From: a virus
Reading direction: 5' to 3' (one strand)
Length of the DNA stretch: 28,775 bases
IMG/VR virus record: IMGVR_UViG_3300005346_000052
Span: 1-28,775 of that record
Under the pieces are notes generated by a model, which saw only the letters and a list, made by a program, of their open reading frames with translations, did no database searches and was not told where the DNA came from. Of the stretch, positions 1 to 7,020 are shown piece after piece. Within the stretch, counting starts at the first letter, position 1; each line of letters begins with the position of its first letter. The translations under genes and the position numbers were made by a program.

Positions 1-5
1 GTAAT

Positions 6-308
6 TTACTTTTTTGTTCCTTGTATCAATTTTGTGATAGGCGGTAATATAACTTTATAATCGGTATTCAAAACCCTCTTACAAACATCATCCATCGACC
101 CACTAACAACCACCTTTCCAGTTCCATATTCAGCAATGTCAACTGTGCTTATGCTAGTACGGGCAATGTAATATTGTTTATTTCCAATAGAGAAGAGAGG
201 AAGTGGATTCCCTCTCTGGTCTTGTTTAGAAACTCCAGCAGCGAAGTAGTGTTTGCCTTGCACTTCTATTATAATTTTAGAATGGCATTTCATCATCTGC
301 TGCTTCAC
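6..308 (-). CDS. Hypothetical phage early protein
   Basis: A complete frame of about 100 residues that I do not recognise. It has no membrane segment or signal peptide. Its N-terminal codons overlap the last codons of the ssDNA-binding protein gene in another frame (277-308), and three possible ATG starts lie there (308, 296, 293), so the start is uncertain. The middle contains KHYFAAGVSK and NKQYYIARTS, suggesting a compact beta-rich fold, and the C-terminus is basic (KLIQGTKK). It is the last gene seen in the unit that starts with the HTH regulator, so a role in early DNA metabolism is a guess from position only. Confidence 0.6.
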   Translation of the reverse strand: MKQQMMKCHSKIIIEVQGKHYFAAGVSKQDQRGNPLPLFSIGNKQYYIARTSISTVDIAEYGTGKVVVSGSMDDVCKRVLNTDYKVILPPITKLIQGTKK

Positions 309-624
309 TTGTTACTGGTGCGCTTGGTGTTGCACCTAACTTATTTATTTTCCAATGGTTTAGGTTGTTGTAGATTTTACCATTGTATTCAGTTGACCTA
401 ATAGTAAATTCAACCTCAACCTCATCGCCAACTTTGTTGTATTTAACAAAATTCTCAACGTGTTCAGCGTATTCTTGACCTTTGTACATTCCAATATTAA
501 ACTTGGTAACATACCCTTTGTCGTTTGTTTCGTCAACAATGTAGTTGACTACCTTTGCGCCATTCTCTAGCGTTTTAATCGGCTCTATTGCCGAAATTTT
601 ACCTTTTACTTTGTACATAATCAT
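277..624 (-). CDS. ssDNA-binding protein, DUF3127/OB-fold type
   Basis: A protein of 113-115 residues; start at 624 (MIMYK) or two codons later. The central part (VGDEVEVEFTIRSTEYNGK followed by NNLNHWKI) fits the Bacteroidetes DUF3127 family, an OB-fold family I know as ssDNA-binding-like. The protein ends in an acidic tip, AADDEMPF, like the DDDxPF tail by which bacterial SSB recruits partner proteins. The expected role is to coat single-stranded phage DNA during replication or recombination, together with the ERF annealing protein at 26709-27196. It follows the HTH gene and a small coiled-coil-like gene in one unit. Family and tip are seen; the partnership with ERF is inference. Confidence 0.78.
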   Translation of the reverse strand: MIMYKVKGKISAIEPIKTLENGAKVVNYIVDETNDKGYVTKFNIGMYKGQEYAEHVENFVKYNKVGDEVEVEFTIRSTEYNGKIYNNLNHWKINKLGATPSAPVTSEAADDEMPF

Positions 625-652
625 TGTGAGTTTTACGCTCCCGTTTTTGTTA

Positions 653-940
653 TTAAATATTCTTTGCTTTTTTCAACCACTTCTTTAATAGTTTAATGAA
701 CATATATGGGTGTATGTTCATTAGTTGTTGTTTTAGTTTTATAAATCTAATTTCTAATATTTGAACCAATCGCTCTTGTGTTTCTATTCTTTTCGTGTAC
801 ATATCTACAACGTTGTGCATTTGTAAATCCTTATATTTTTTAATCATACTTTTGTTGTCTTGTGCTTTCCTTTTGTAGTAGTCAATAGACCAATTTACCT
901 CGCTCATTGCTTCTAAAATTTCAATCCTGCTCATCTTCAT
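653..940 (-). CDS. Small helical protein, unknown function
   Basis: About 95 residues from ATG at 940, or 93 from the internal ATG at 934. It is rich in charged residues and helix formers throughout (for example RKAQDNKSMIKKYKDLQ), so a coiled-coil or helical-bundle protein is likely. The C-terminal third is very basic (LLKKWLKKAKNI) and could be a frame error, because the neighbouring run is T-rich. It overlaps the end of the HTH gene by about 20 bases, which places it in the same transcript. No family recognised. Confidence 0.55.
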   Translation of the reverse strand: MKMSRIEILEAMSEVNWSIDYYKRKAQDNKSMIKKYKDLQMHNVVDMYTKRIETQERLVQILEIRFIKLKQQLMNIHPYMFIKLLKKWLKKAKNI

Positions 941-1157
941 TTGTTTTAGTTTCTGTTTCTGTTACTGTTAATTTTCCAAAGTCAACATTCAATACTTCGC
1001 AGACTTTTATAAAGTTGCTGATTCGGTAGTTCTTGCCGTTTATAATGCTATCTAATGTCGGTCGTGTTATTTTGCTCTTAGATGCGACCTGTGTCAAAGT
1101 CCAGCCTTGTTGGTCAATGCAGCCTTTAATATACTGCCCGATTTCTTTTTGTGTCAT
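921..1157 (-). CDS. HTH transcriptional regulator, Cro/CI (XRE) type
   Basis: A 78-residue protein starting MTQKEIGQYIKG. Residues about 8-65 form a classic Cro/CI-type helix-turn-helix: GWTLTQVASKSKITRPTLDS, with the recognition helix around ITRPTLDSIING. The C-terminus is acidic and low in complexity (VTETETKTNEDEQD). There is no dimerisation or protease domain, so it is a small Cro-like or antirepressor-style regulator rather than a full CI. It is the first gene of a minus-strand unit that includes the SSB. Directly upstream lie a TACATTTG box and a tandem repeat (1232-1260) that recurs at two other promoters, so autoregulation is plausible. ATG at 1157 was chosen because it starts the HTH domain and follows the promoter. 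Confidence 0.85.
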   Translation of the reverse strand: MTQKEIGQYIKGCIDQQGWTLTQVASKSKITRPTLDSIINGKNYRISNFIKVCEVLNVDFGKLTVTETETKTNEDEQD

Positions 1158-1191
1158 ATTAATTGTTTTAAGTTTATACTGCAAATGTAAA

Positions 1192-1199
1192 ACATATTT
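1192..1199 (-). promoter_or_regulatory. Bacteroidetes -7 box for the HTH regulator unit
   Basis: On the minus strand this reads TACATTTG, an exact match to the Bacteroidetes -7 consensus TAnnTTTG, 34 bases upstream of the ATG at 1157. I see no convincing -33 TTG at the usual distance. That would fit a promoter needing an activator bound upstream at 1232-1260. Confidence 0.6.
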
Positions 1200-1231
1200 T
1201 ACAACTACCAAACATTTTTTTAATTTATTTT

Positions 1232-1260
1232 ATGAACGGTCAAATAAAATGATGAATGGT
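1232..1260 (+). promoter_or_regulatory. Candidate operator 1: two direct repeats, 20-bp period
   Basis: ATGAACGGT at 1232-1240 and ATGAATGGT at 1252-1260 are spaced exactly 20 bp apart, followed by CAAA and TAAA. The same arrangement occurs at 4247-4275 and 27261-27289. The pair lies 33 bp from the minus-strand -7 box of the HTH gene and also overlaps the -33 region of the divergent endolysin promoter, so one site could control both directions. Confidence 0.6.
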
Positions 1261-1274
1261 AAAGGTATTTTCTT

Positions 1275-1282
1275 TATATTTG
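1275..1282 (+). promoter_or_regulatory. Bacteroidetes -7 box for the lysis cassette
   Basis: TATATTTG is an exact TAnnTTTG match, 13 bases before the endolysin ATG at 1296. The leader is short and has no Shine-Dalgarno, normal for this phylum. The -33 region would fall in the operator repeat at 1252-1260. Confidence 0.6.
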
Positions 1283-1295
1283 CAAAAACAACATT

Positions 1296-1668
1296 ATGAA
1301 GTTAACAGAAAATTTTAGTCTTTCAGAATTTCAATGCAAGTCAGGTGCAGAAATGCCAGCAGAAGTATTAGAGAATATAAAAGAACTCGCTAAAAATAAT
1401 GCAAGTGCTACGTGACCACATTGGTAAACCTATTCAAATAACGTCAGGTTATAGAAGTCCAGACCATAACAAAAAGATAGGCGGTGCAAAAGCATCTAAG
1501 CACGTTTTTAGGAATGGCTTGCGATTTTTAAAGTAAAGGGTGTTACTCCTGCAGAAATAATTAAAGATATTGAAGTCTTAATAATGTGCGATAAAAATGA
1601 AGCAGGGTGGGATTGGTATTTATCCTAGTTGGGTTCATTATGACATTTATTACAATGTGTGTAAATAA
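1296..1668 (+). CDS. Endolysin, peptidase M15 (D-Ala-type carboxy/endopeptidase)
   Basis: A zinc peptidase that cuts peptidoglycan cross-links. Restoring four single-base errors (near 1397, T-runs at 1505 and 1525, A-run near 1594) gives 122 residues. The M15A hallmarks are clear: SGYRSPDHN at about residues 50-58, SKHVLGMACDF with zinc ligands His69 and Asp76, and SWVHYD with His113. The length is normal for a single-domain phage M15 endolysin. There is no signal peptide, so it needs a holin or pinholin for release. It is the first gene of a plus-strand cassette with a small protein and a spanin-like protein. Every broken piece lies in the expected order, so I treat the breaks as sequence errors. 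Confidence 0.85.
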
Positions 1669-1681
1669 AAGACGTTGGTAA

Positions 1682-1826
1682 ATGAAAGCTGACAAATCGT
1701 ATTATCTAAAATATCGAAACTTGTTTATCCAACTAGGGGTTAACCTATGAAGTAAAACAATTAGACATACATTTTAATATTATTTTAGTTTACAGTAAAC
1801 ATGGTTATTTAATAAAACTTATATGA
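1682..1826 (+). CDS. Small protein between endolysin and spanin, unknown
   Basis: About 47 residues once one G is removed from the GGGG run near 1735. It starts MKADKSYYLKYRN and ends HGYLIKLI. The restored stop TGA overlaps the ATG of the next gene (ATGA at 1823-1826), a strong sign of a real translationally coupled gene. There is no signal peptide or convincing membrane segment. Function unknown; the position suggests a lysis accessory role, but nothing in the protein shows it. Confidence 0.45.
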
Positions 1827-2234
1827 AACTAATCCCATACATAATTGCTATTGGTTTACTATCTTGCAGCCCTCAAAAACGCTTAAATAGATTAGTGAAG
1901 AAGCACCCTCACCTTATACAAAATGATACGGTAATTGTTCACGATACCTTAATCATTCCAACCATTCAAATAGATACTACTACTATATTCATTCCTCATA
2001 AGACCGTTGAAGTAATTAATAATGAAAAAGGTACGTTTGCAATATCGCTATGATACCATTACAAGAGAAATCTATCACGAAGTAGAATGCAAAGGAGATA
2101 CAATTATAAGGGATATATTAGTTCCAGTAGAAAAGTACAACATAACCAATGACTATTCTTTTGTCAAATGGATAGATGTACTTCTAATTGTAGGAATGGG
2201 GCTTGTTGTGTTTTTAACGGGTTTGGGTAAATAA
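1823..2234 (+). CDS. Candidate unimolecular spanin (lipoprotein with C-terminal TM)
   Basis: Removing one A from the run at 2025-2029 gives a 136-residue protein. The N-terminus MKLIPYIIAIGLLSC is a short lipoprotein signal with the lipidated Cys at position 15. The middle is a beta-prone, threonine- and isoleucine-rich ectodomain (NDTVIVHDTLIIPTIQIDTT). Near the C-terminus a single hydrophobic segment (WIDVLLIVGMGLVVFLTGLG) should span the inner membrane. A lipidated N-terminus in the outer membrane plus a C-terminal inner-membrane anchor is the topology of u-spanins such as T1 gp11, which disrupt or fuse the outer membrane in the last step of lysis. Its place after the endolysin supports this. 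The topology is read from sequence; the function is inference. Confidence 0.65.
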
Positions 2235-2256
2235 TTTACTATTTATTTGCAATTCT

Positions 2257-2592
2257 TTACCATTTTGTCACATAATGTAAATTTTGTATTTGATGAACAT
2301 AATATAATCTAAAATGAAATATGAAATGATATAAACAATCATTTTCTCTCAAAATAGCAAATGAGTTATCTTCTTTACTAAATATATTTTCATCTTTTTC
2401 CGATAAACCAAAACTCAATATTATTTCAGTAGTTAATTTAATAGGTATTAATTTTTTAATTTTTGCAAGAAGATTTATTTTATTATCTATACTTTACTAA
2501 ATTTTGCAAAAATCTCCTGATAATCTTTCAATTTTAAAATATCTACTATGATATTCTACCAAATTACCTTTTCTTAGTTCTTGTTGTTCCAT
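2257..2592 (-). CDS. Conserved Bacteroidetes phage protein (YVHQ-QNL family)
   Basis: Starts MEQQELRKGNLVEYHSRYFK and ends LYYVHQIQNLHYVTKW. I recognise the family by its pattern: an N-terminal 'R-GN-V' segment, then 'IPI-LTTEIIL-FG', and a C-terminal 'YVHQ-QNL'. These proteins are common in Bacteroidetes prophages and their function is unknown. Two adjacent in-frame stops near 2507-2515 lie in a T/A-rich stretch where the other frames continue, which fits two compensating single-base errors. Its start lies within the end of the glucosaminidase gene. It converges with the spanin gene on the plus strand with a 22-base gap and no clear terminator. Confidence 0.6.
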
Positions 2593-3002
2593 AATCTTTT
2601 ATGTATCTGTTTAAGTTTATTAATATAATTCGGGTCACTTGCATAATCTTTTGCAGTCGCCTTTTTTACCCTTGTAAATGCACTCTAAAAATTCGTAATA
2701 GTCGCCACCGAAATAGTATTTACTTTGCCAAATTGAAACTTTAAATATACAAGCCTCAACACTTGTAAATTCCATGTTGGAGCAATAACCTAAAATATTG
2801 TTTCGTTCTATTACGTTCTTACTATCTACTTCCCAACCACACTCCAAAACTACTTGTGCCAAAACAATATCAGCGTGTTTGATGTTGTACGATGTTAGTA
2901 GGAAATAGATGCTTATTAGTTTAGTTGTCATATCTCCAATATTTTCTTTATCACCAACAGAATACAAATCGCTGCGAATGATATTTTTTGTCCTTTAGTC
3001 AT
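2574..3002 (-). CDS. Glucosaminidase-domain peptidoglycan hydrolase, membrane anchored
   Basis: About 142 residues from ATG at 3002, after correcting one break in the N-terminal region (near 2945) and one near 2655. The N-terminus KGQKISFAAICILLVIKK is a hydrophobic anchor or signal-arrest segment. The body has the glucosaminidase/lysozyme-like signature: HADIVLAQVVLECGW with the likely catalytic Glu, then NNILGY, and later FTSVEACIFKVSIWQ. The corrected C-terminus reads ATAKDYASDPNYINKLKQI, typical of the domain end. It would cleave glycan strands, for lysis or DNA entry. It is encoded opposite the M15 endolysin cassette among small unknown genes. Its start overlaps the stop of the upstream gene (ATGA). 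Confidence 0.72.
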
Positions 3003-3212
3003 TGTATTATTTCATCAATGTTAATGTTATGTTCGTCAAGTAAAGTATTGATTTTCTCCCAAGCAATATCATAATCGTAATCAGCATGTTTAAATTCACG
3101 CCAACCATTATGAACTAACTCGAAAATAAATGAAGCCATATCTTCGGCTTTTAAGATACTTTAACAAATCCTTTGGACTATCTGCTTCAATGATTATTTT
3201 AACCTTATCCAT
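2999..3212 (-). CDS. Small acidic protein, unknown
   Basis: One single-base error near 3153 splits it; restored it has about 70 residues, starting MDKVKIIIEADSPKDLLKYL and ending NINIDEIIQ. It contains a conserved-looking stretch ELVHNGWREFKHADYD. Its stop forms an ATGA overlap with the glucosaminidase start. Soluble and acidic, with no domain recognised. Confidence 0.5.
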
Positions 3213-3333
3213 ACTCTTCTAAATTTAATTCTAAAGCCATTCTTTGTCGCTTCTGCTTCATTTTTCACAAACACAATAGGGTTTTTGTATTTAAAAACAC
3301 TTTTACGCCCTTAGAATTGAAAGTAAGCATCAT
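3205..3333 (-). CDS. Very small protein, unknown
   Basis: About 42 residues, starting MMLTFNSKGVKVF and probably ending MALELNLEEYG (stop at 3205). An alternative frame would end at 3194. At least one base error lies near 3292 and a second may lie near 3246. The restored stop overlaps the next start by a few bases. Function unknown. Confidence 0.35.
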
Positions 3334-3558
3334 TTGAATTTGTGATTAACCACAAATGTAAATCTGCTTCAATTTCTTCAGTTAATTGGTCTAAAGCATA
3401 ATTGTATAAATCAATGTCATTATCTTTAGGGTTTTTAACATTGAATTCTTTATCTAATTCCTCAACGTATAAATCTAGCCAATTATAATTGTAACTAAAT
3501 TCAACTGTGTAATCAATTCGGGTAACCGTTAATTGTTGTGCTTAATTGTTTTTTTCAT
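3311..3558 (-). CDS. Small acidic protein, unknown
   Basis: Starts MKKTIKAQQLTVTRIDYT after adding one A near 3543, and runs about 82 residues to TNSNDAYFQF. It has an aromatic- and acid-rich middle (YNYNWLDLYVEELDKEF) and an acidic helix (LDQLTEEIEADLHLWL). No family recognised. The long uninterrupted stretch with biased composition supports coding. It overlaps the next start by about 20 bases. Confidence 0.5.
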
Positions 3559-3697
3559 TATTGTTTTAAATAATTTTTTAACTAATTCTTTAACTTCTTT
3601 AACTTTGCTTATTGGCACCGTAAAACCACACGCCTTTAGTTGGCTCGTTGTAAAAGTGATTTTACGACCTGCATTTTCTCTTTTTTCCTCCTCTCAT
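3558..3697 (-). CDS. Small basic protein, unknown
   Basis: About 45 residues. Its ATG overlaps the stop of the upstream gene (TAATG). After removing a G near 3685 it reads MREEKRENAGRKITFTTSQL and continues KACGFTVPISKVKEVKELVK. It would end either at the TAATG overlap at 3558-3560 (one A fewer) or at 3529. Basic and helical; a DNA-associated role is possible but not shown. Confidence 0.4.
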
Positions 3698-3861
3698 TAT
3701 AATTCAAATATTTTACTTAATTTTTCATCTAATTCTAATTTCAACTTTTTAGATTCTTTAGTGTCTACTACATCTTCAAACCCACAAAAATCAAGATTAT
3801 TTTCTATTTTGTATGCTTCAATTAATTTACATAGTTTACTCCATTCTTTCGTTAATTGCAT
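3697..3861 (-). CDS. Small helical protein, unknown
   Basis: 54 residues, starting MQLTKEWSKLCKLIEAYKIE and ending DEKLSKIFEL, rich in Lys, Glu and Leu. I chose the ATG at 3861 rather than the longer frame because it overlaps the end of the preceding gene by 26 bases, which is typical here. No domain recognised. Confidence 0.5.
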   Translation of the reverse strand: MQLTKEWSKLCKLIEAYKIENNLDFCGFEDVVDTKESKKLKLELDEKLSKIFEL

Positions 3862-4156
3862 TTTGATACAAGGTAGTTGTTTTATTAAAATTTTCAAAAG
3901 AACAAAATCCAAATTTTACATCGTTATACACTTCACATTCATTGTATTCTTTTGATACTCCTTTCAATACCCAGTTACAACTAGCAACATAACCCCAATG
4001 ATTAGATGCTCTAACTACACCCTCACTTGTGTACCAATATTTAGAAGATACTCGACCTCTTCTATCAAAAGAAACATAATCAGGGGTTGTTGTAATCTCT
4101 TCACATTTTGAAAAAACTCCTGCAGTTTGTAAATGAAAGTTATCTTTGTTAATCAT
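3836..4156 (-). CDS. Hypothetical phage protein, first gene of a small-gene unit
   Basis: 106 residues from ATG at 4156 (MINKDNFHLQTAGVFSKCEE). The longer frame upstream would run through the promoter at 4186-4215 and is rejected. The middle (FDRRGRVSSKYWYTSEGVVR followed by SNHWGYVASCNWVL) is rich in aromatics and looks like a small beta-barrel domain. I have an impression of similar proteins in flavobacterial phages but know no function. Directly upstream lie a strong promoter and operator repeats 2, so it is probably expressed with the regulator and recombination units. Confidence 0.6.
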   Translation of the reverse strand: MINKDNFHLQTAGVFSKCEEITTTPDYVSFDRRGRVSSKYWYTSEGVVRASNHWGYVASCNWVLKGVSKEYNECEVYNDVKFGFCSFENFNKTTTLYQNAINERME

Positions 4157-4185
4157 AATTTCTAGTTGTTTAATGTTTATGTGTA

Positions 4186-4215
4186 CAAATATACAACTAC
4201 TTTTTGAATTAACAA
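4186..4215 (-). promoter_or_regulatory. Bacteroidetes promoter for the small-gene unit
   Basis: On the minus strand TTG at 4215-4213 and TATATTTG at 4193-4186 are separated by 19 bases, an exact fit to the Bacteroidetes -33/-7 promoter. It ends 30 bases before the ATG at 4156. This is the cleanest promoter in the window. Confidence 0.75.
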
Positions 4216-4246
4216 GTAAAATCAAAGAAATATTTTAATAATTGTG

Positions 4247-4275
4247 ATGAATGGTAAAATGAGTAGATGAATGGT
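4247..4275 (+). promoter_or_regulatory. Candidate operator 2: two direct repeats, 20-bp period
   Basis: ATGAATGGT occurs at 4247-4255 and again at 4267-4275, followed by AAAA and AAGT. Period and orientation match candidate operators 1 and 3. The near repeat starts 54 bp upstream of the -7 box, 21 bp further than at the other two sites. It fills the gap after the metallophosphoesterase stop codon. Confidence 0.6.
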
Positions 4276-4284
4276 AAGTGGTAT

Positions 4285-5520
4285 TTAAAGGAATACTGGA
4301 GTTATATTTACTTCTGTATTATTCCAAGTTTCTAAGACAAAGCCCCTACGACCCTTTTTAAAGTTGTTTTGCACCCATTGACTACTTGGAGATAAAGCAG
4401 GATAGTTGAAGTAATAGAAATCATCTGAGGTGCATAAATCAAATAATGCCTGATGACTATCGCCTTTTTTAAATACTATCTTTTTTGCTTTTTTATATAT
4501 GTCATTTTGCTTACAGTATTGGTCTATCTTTTCAAGTCCATTACTATCTAATTGAACCTTAAAGCCAAACTTCAACGTGTCCTCATCTTTGCCGTGTGAT
4601 ATGATGAAACAAATATCATTTACGAAATAATGGTTAATAAATTGTCTATGATTTACTACTTCAACATTATTATATTTATTATCACAAAAGTTTTTAAATG
4701 CAGAGTTGACAAAGTAAGCAAAACTACCAGCGTGGTTGTCATTACAAATGTTGTTAACTCTTATTTCTTTATACTTTTTTCTGAGCAATTTAATGATACT
4801 TATTTTAAATTCTAAAGCCAAATCAAATGCATGTTCATTTGTCATATTCTGAGGCAACTTATGACCGCCCCTAGTTGTATAACCATTAAAGCCATCTAAG
4901 AAGTCGCCAAGTTCGTCAATTATTAATGTATCACTATGCTTTTTCTCAATTACCTTTGAAACCATTTTAGCCATTGATTGCAATATAGTTTCTTTATCCC
5001 ATTTGTCAGCATACATTGAATTGCCTTTACTGTTCGTTTCCATACCTATATGGACATCTGTGTAAGTAAGCACATCAAAGGTTTTAACAGTATCTGTATT
5101 TACTTTAAATTGATTTTCACAAGGTTTGAAGTTGTCATATTTTGAAAGTATTAAATCAAAAATCAAAACTCTTTAACATCTTCTTGGTCTTTAAAATACA
5201 ATGTTGTAAAATGGTATGCCTGTATGAGTAACAAGTTTATAGTCTTTTATATGCTCTTTAGGTAGGTTGTAAATGAACGCAATACTCATCAATGTTCATT
5301 AACTTACCCTCATCACTATAAGCGCTTAGAACGTCTTTCTTTTTATATGTGTTGGATTTGCTTTTAGTTTCGTTTGAATTTACAACATCTTCTTTTTTCT
5401 CTTAATTTCTTTAAGTTGCTTAGCTTGTTCTTCATTTAATCGGTACTTTTTAGAATTATTTAAAGTCAAGCCCATTTCTAAGGCAATACTGTCTTTAATA
5501 CTCGTTTGCCATTTACTCAT
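4285..5520 (-). CDS. Metallophosphoesterase with basic N-terminal extension
   Basis: About 411 residues after correcting single-base errors near 5395, 5293, 5193 and 5165. The C-terminal 290 residues carry the calcineurin-like metal-binding motifs in order: YTDVHIGM (D-x-H), ELGDFLDG (GD-xx-D type), NICNDNHAG (the N-H-D/E type motif, here NDNH) and SHGKDED. The first roughly 60 residues are basic and helical (SIALEMGLTLNNSKKYRLNE) and resemble an HTH-type DNA-binding head. Such proteins are frequent in Bacteroidetes phages, probably acting on nucleic acid or nucleotides, but the substrate is unknown. It is the last gene of the long late run, 3 bases after the holin-like gene. Confidence 0.75.
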
Positions 5521-5523
5521 ATT

Positions 5524-5970
5524 TTATAGTTTATTTTCGCCACTAGGCAAATGTTCTTTAACGCTCTTTCCTAATTTTATCAATCGTCCAAAATAGAACG
5601 CAATACCTTTACCGTTGTTGAATGAACGCCAACTCTCATCTATGCTGTATACTTCTATTGATATTAATGTTAATGCCGTCCCCTTAGTAACTATCAAATG
5701 AATGTCTAAAAACATTGCCATAATATCTTCAAGTAAGAGTATTTCTATTCCGTAAATCATTAAGATTGCAACTTCATAAGAAAACTATCTTGGATATTAT
5801 GCCCCAACCTAACCTTTTGGAAGTGGATTGTTCGACCAGCTTTTTTGTGATGCGTAAATACCTATTATTGTGTCGGCTAGTATTGACATACCAACAAACA
5901 ACAAAACGCCTTTAATTGGTACGAAAAACGCTACTAAAGAAATAATGATGCCGTTGATTATTGTTTTCAT
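5524..5970 (-). CDS. Holin-like phage membrane protein
   Basis: About 148 residues after correcting an A-run near 5845 and a break near 5780. It starts MKTIINGIIISLVAFFVPIK and has at least three hydrophobic segments: IIISLVAFFVPIKGVLLFVG with ILADTIIGIYA, then GWGIISKIVFL with VAILMIYGIEILLL, and a more polar one around LTLISIEVYSI. The C-terminal pattern SIDESWRSFNNGKGI followed by a basic tail fits phage holin family proteins I know from Bacteroidetes. It would release the M15 endolysin. It is not next to the endolysin but at the end of the late genes, so it would be timed with them. Topology is read by eye. Confidence 0.65.
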
Positions 5971-5971
5971 A

Positions 5972-6165
5972 TTATAATAATTCTTCTAATTGTGGAGGAA
6001 TATAATCAACATAAGTAAATTCAATTTCCCCTTGCTTGCAATTCACTTTCCCACCCTAAAGGAATAATATACCCATTATCGTAAGGGATAGGCGTGCAAA
6101 TCACATTCCATTGACTCTTAAAATGAGGTTATCTTATTTGTTATGTATATTACTTGTTCTTCCAT
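5972..6165 (-). CDS. Small conserved phage protein, unknown
   Basis: 63-64 residues after two single-base corrections (near 6118 and 6027). It starts MEEQVIYITNKITSFKSQWN and ends DYIPPQLEELL. The middle, PIPYDNGYIIPLGWESEL, is a tidy beta motif. It begins 3 bases after the fibre-like gene and ends 1 base before the holin-like gene, so it is co-transcribed. No family known. Confidence 0.5.
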
Positions 6166-6168
6166 ATC

Positions 6169-7020
6169 TTAAATTGGTGCTATTGCAGTTCCTATTTGAC
6201 GACCTCCTGTAATTACAGTTGATTGAAGTCTTTGATTAATAGTATAAAAAATACGGTCAATTCATTCGTGGACATATATTGCAAGCCAAACTGCATAAAA
6301 ACAGAGTTGTCTTGGTGAGTATAATGTTAAATAATTATGAAAAGTATAGATTTTTGTGTTGGTTGAACCAGGTCTTATATCGCTAACTAACACCACGCCA
6401 TTTTTTACTTTGTCACCAACAAATAAACCTCGTTGTAACTGAAATAATCCTCTTGAATCCATGTTACTGATAAGTCCAATATCCACACTATTATTAACCC
6501 TACCATTAAATGTATTAGACGCAGTTCGTGTTTGAACGAAACCATCAGACCCTGAACCTGCGTCAGCGTGTGTATTCGCCCTAGAGTTTGTGCGCGAATA
6601 AAACGCATATCCAAAATTGTCTGCTGAATATGAATTAGATGCTACACCTGAATCAAAAGATTTAGTTGGACCACCAACAACACCTAATGCAGTGAAATCT
6701 CCCGATGTAAAGTTATTATAAGAGCCTTTTATAACACCATTAGAAACTGCGTCTAATTCATAAGCAGAAGCATTAGAAGTTATGTCATCAATTGGTATAA
6801 GTATAAATATTCTAGCACCATTCGTCTTTGCTATTGTTAATAAATTACTTCCATTCGGAGTTCCCTCGCCTTTCATACCTCTATACCAATCAATAACCGC
6901 TAATCTTTGAGTTTCTTGCATTACTGCGCTTGTGTTGGCTTCCCAATTTGTTATAAACTCTAAAGCATCAGGGTCAAATGAAGCAAAACTACTATTAAAA
7001 TATGTAACTCTTCTAGACAT
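6169..7020 (-). CDS. Fibre-like or receptor-contact structural protein
   Basis: About 283 residues from MSRRVTYFNSSFASFDPDAL, with one correction near 6265-6275; the corrected C-terminus is STVITGGRQIGTAIAPI. It is rich in Gly, Ser, Asn and Thr, with no long helices, and contains beta motifs such as RTASNTFNGRVNNSVDIG and DSRGLFQLQRGLFVG. This resembles the terminal domains of phage tail or head fibres that display amide- and serine-rich loops. It overlaps the preceding Ig-like gene by 8 bases. Alternatives are a decoration protein or a virion-associated glycan binder. Family not identified. Confidence 0.55.

Noticed and set aside
2235-2256. A terminator between the convergent spanin and YVHQ-type genes
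   Set aside because: Only a weak AT palindrome is present; no GC stem or T-tract.
3533-3955. A 140-residue plus-strand frame
   Set aside because: It is Phe/Ser/Leu-rich and antisense to three coupled small genes.
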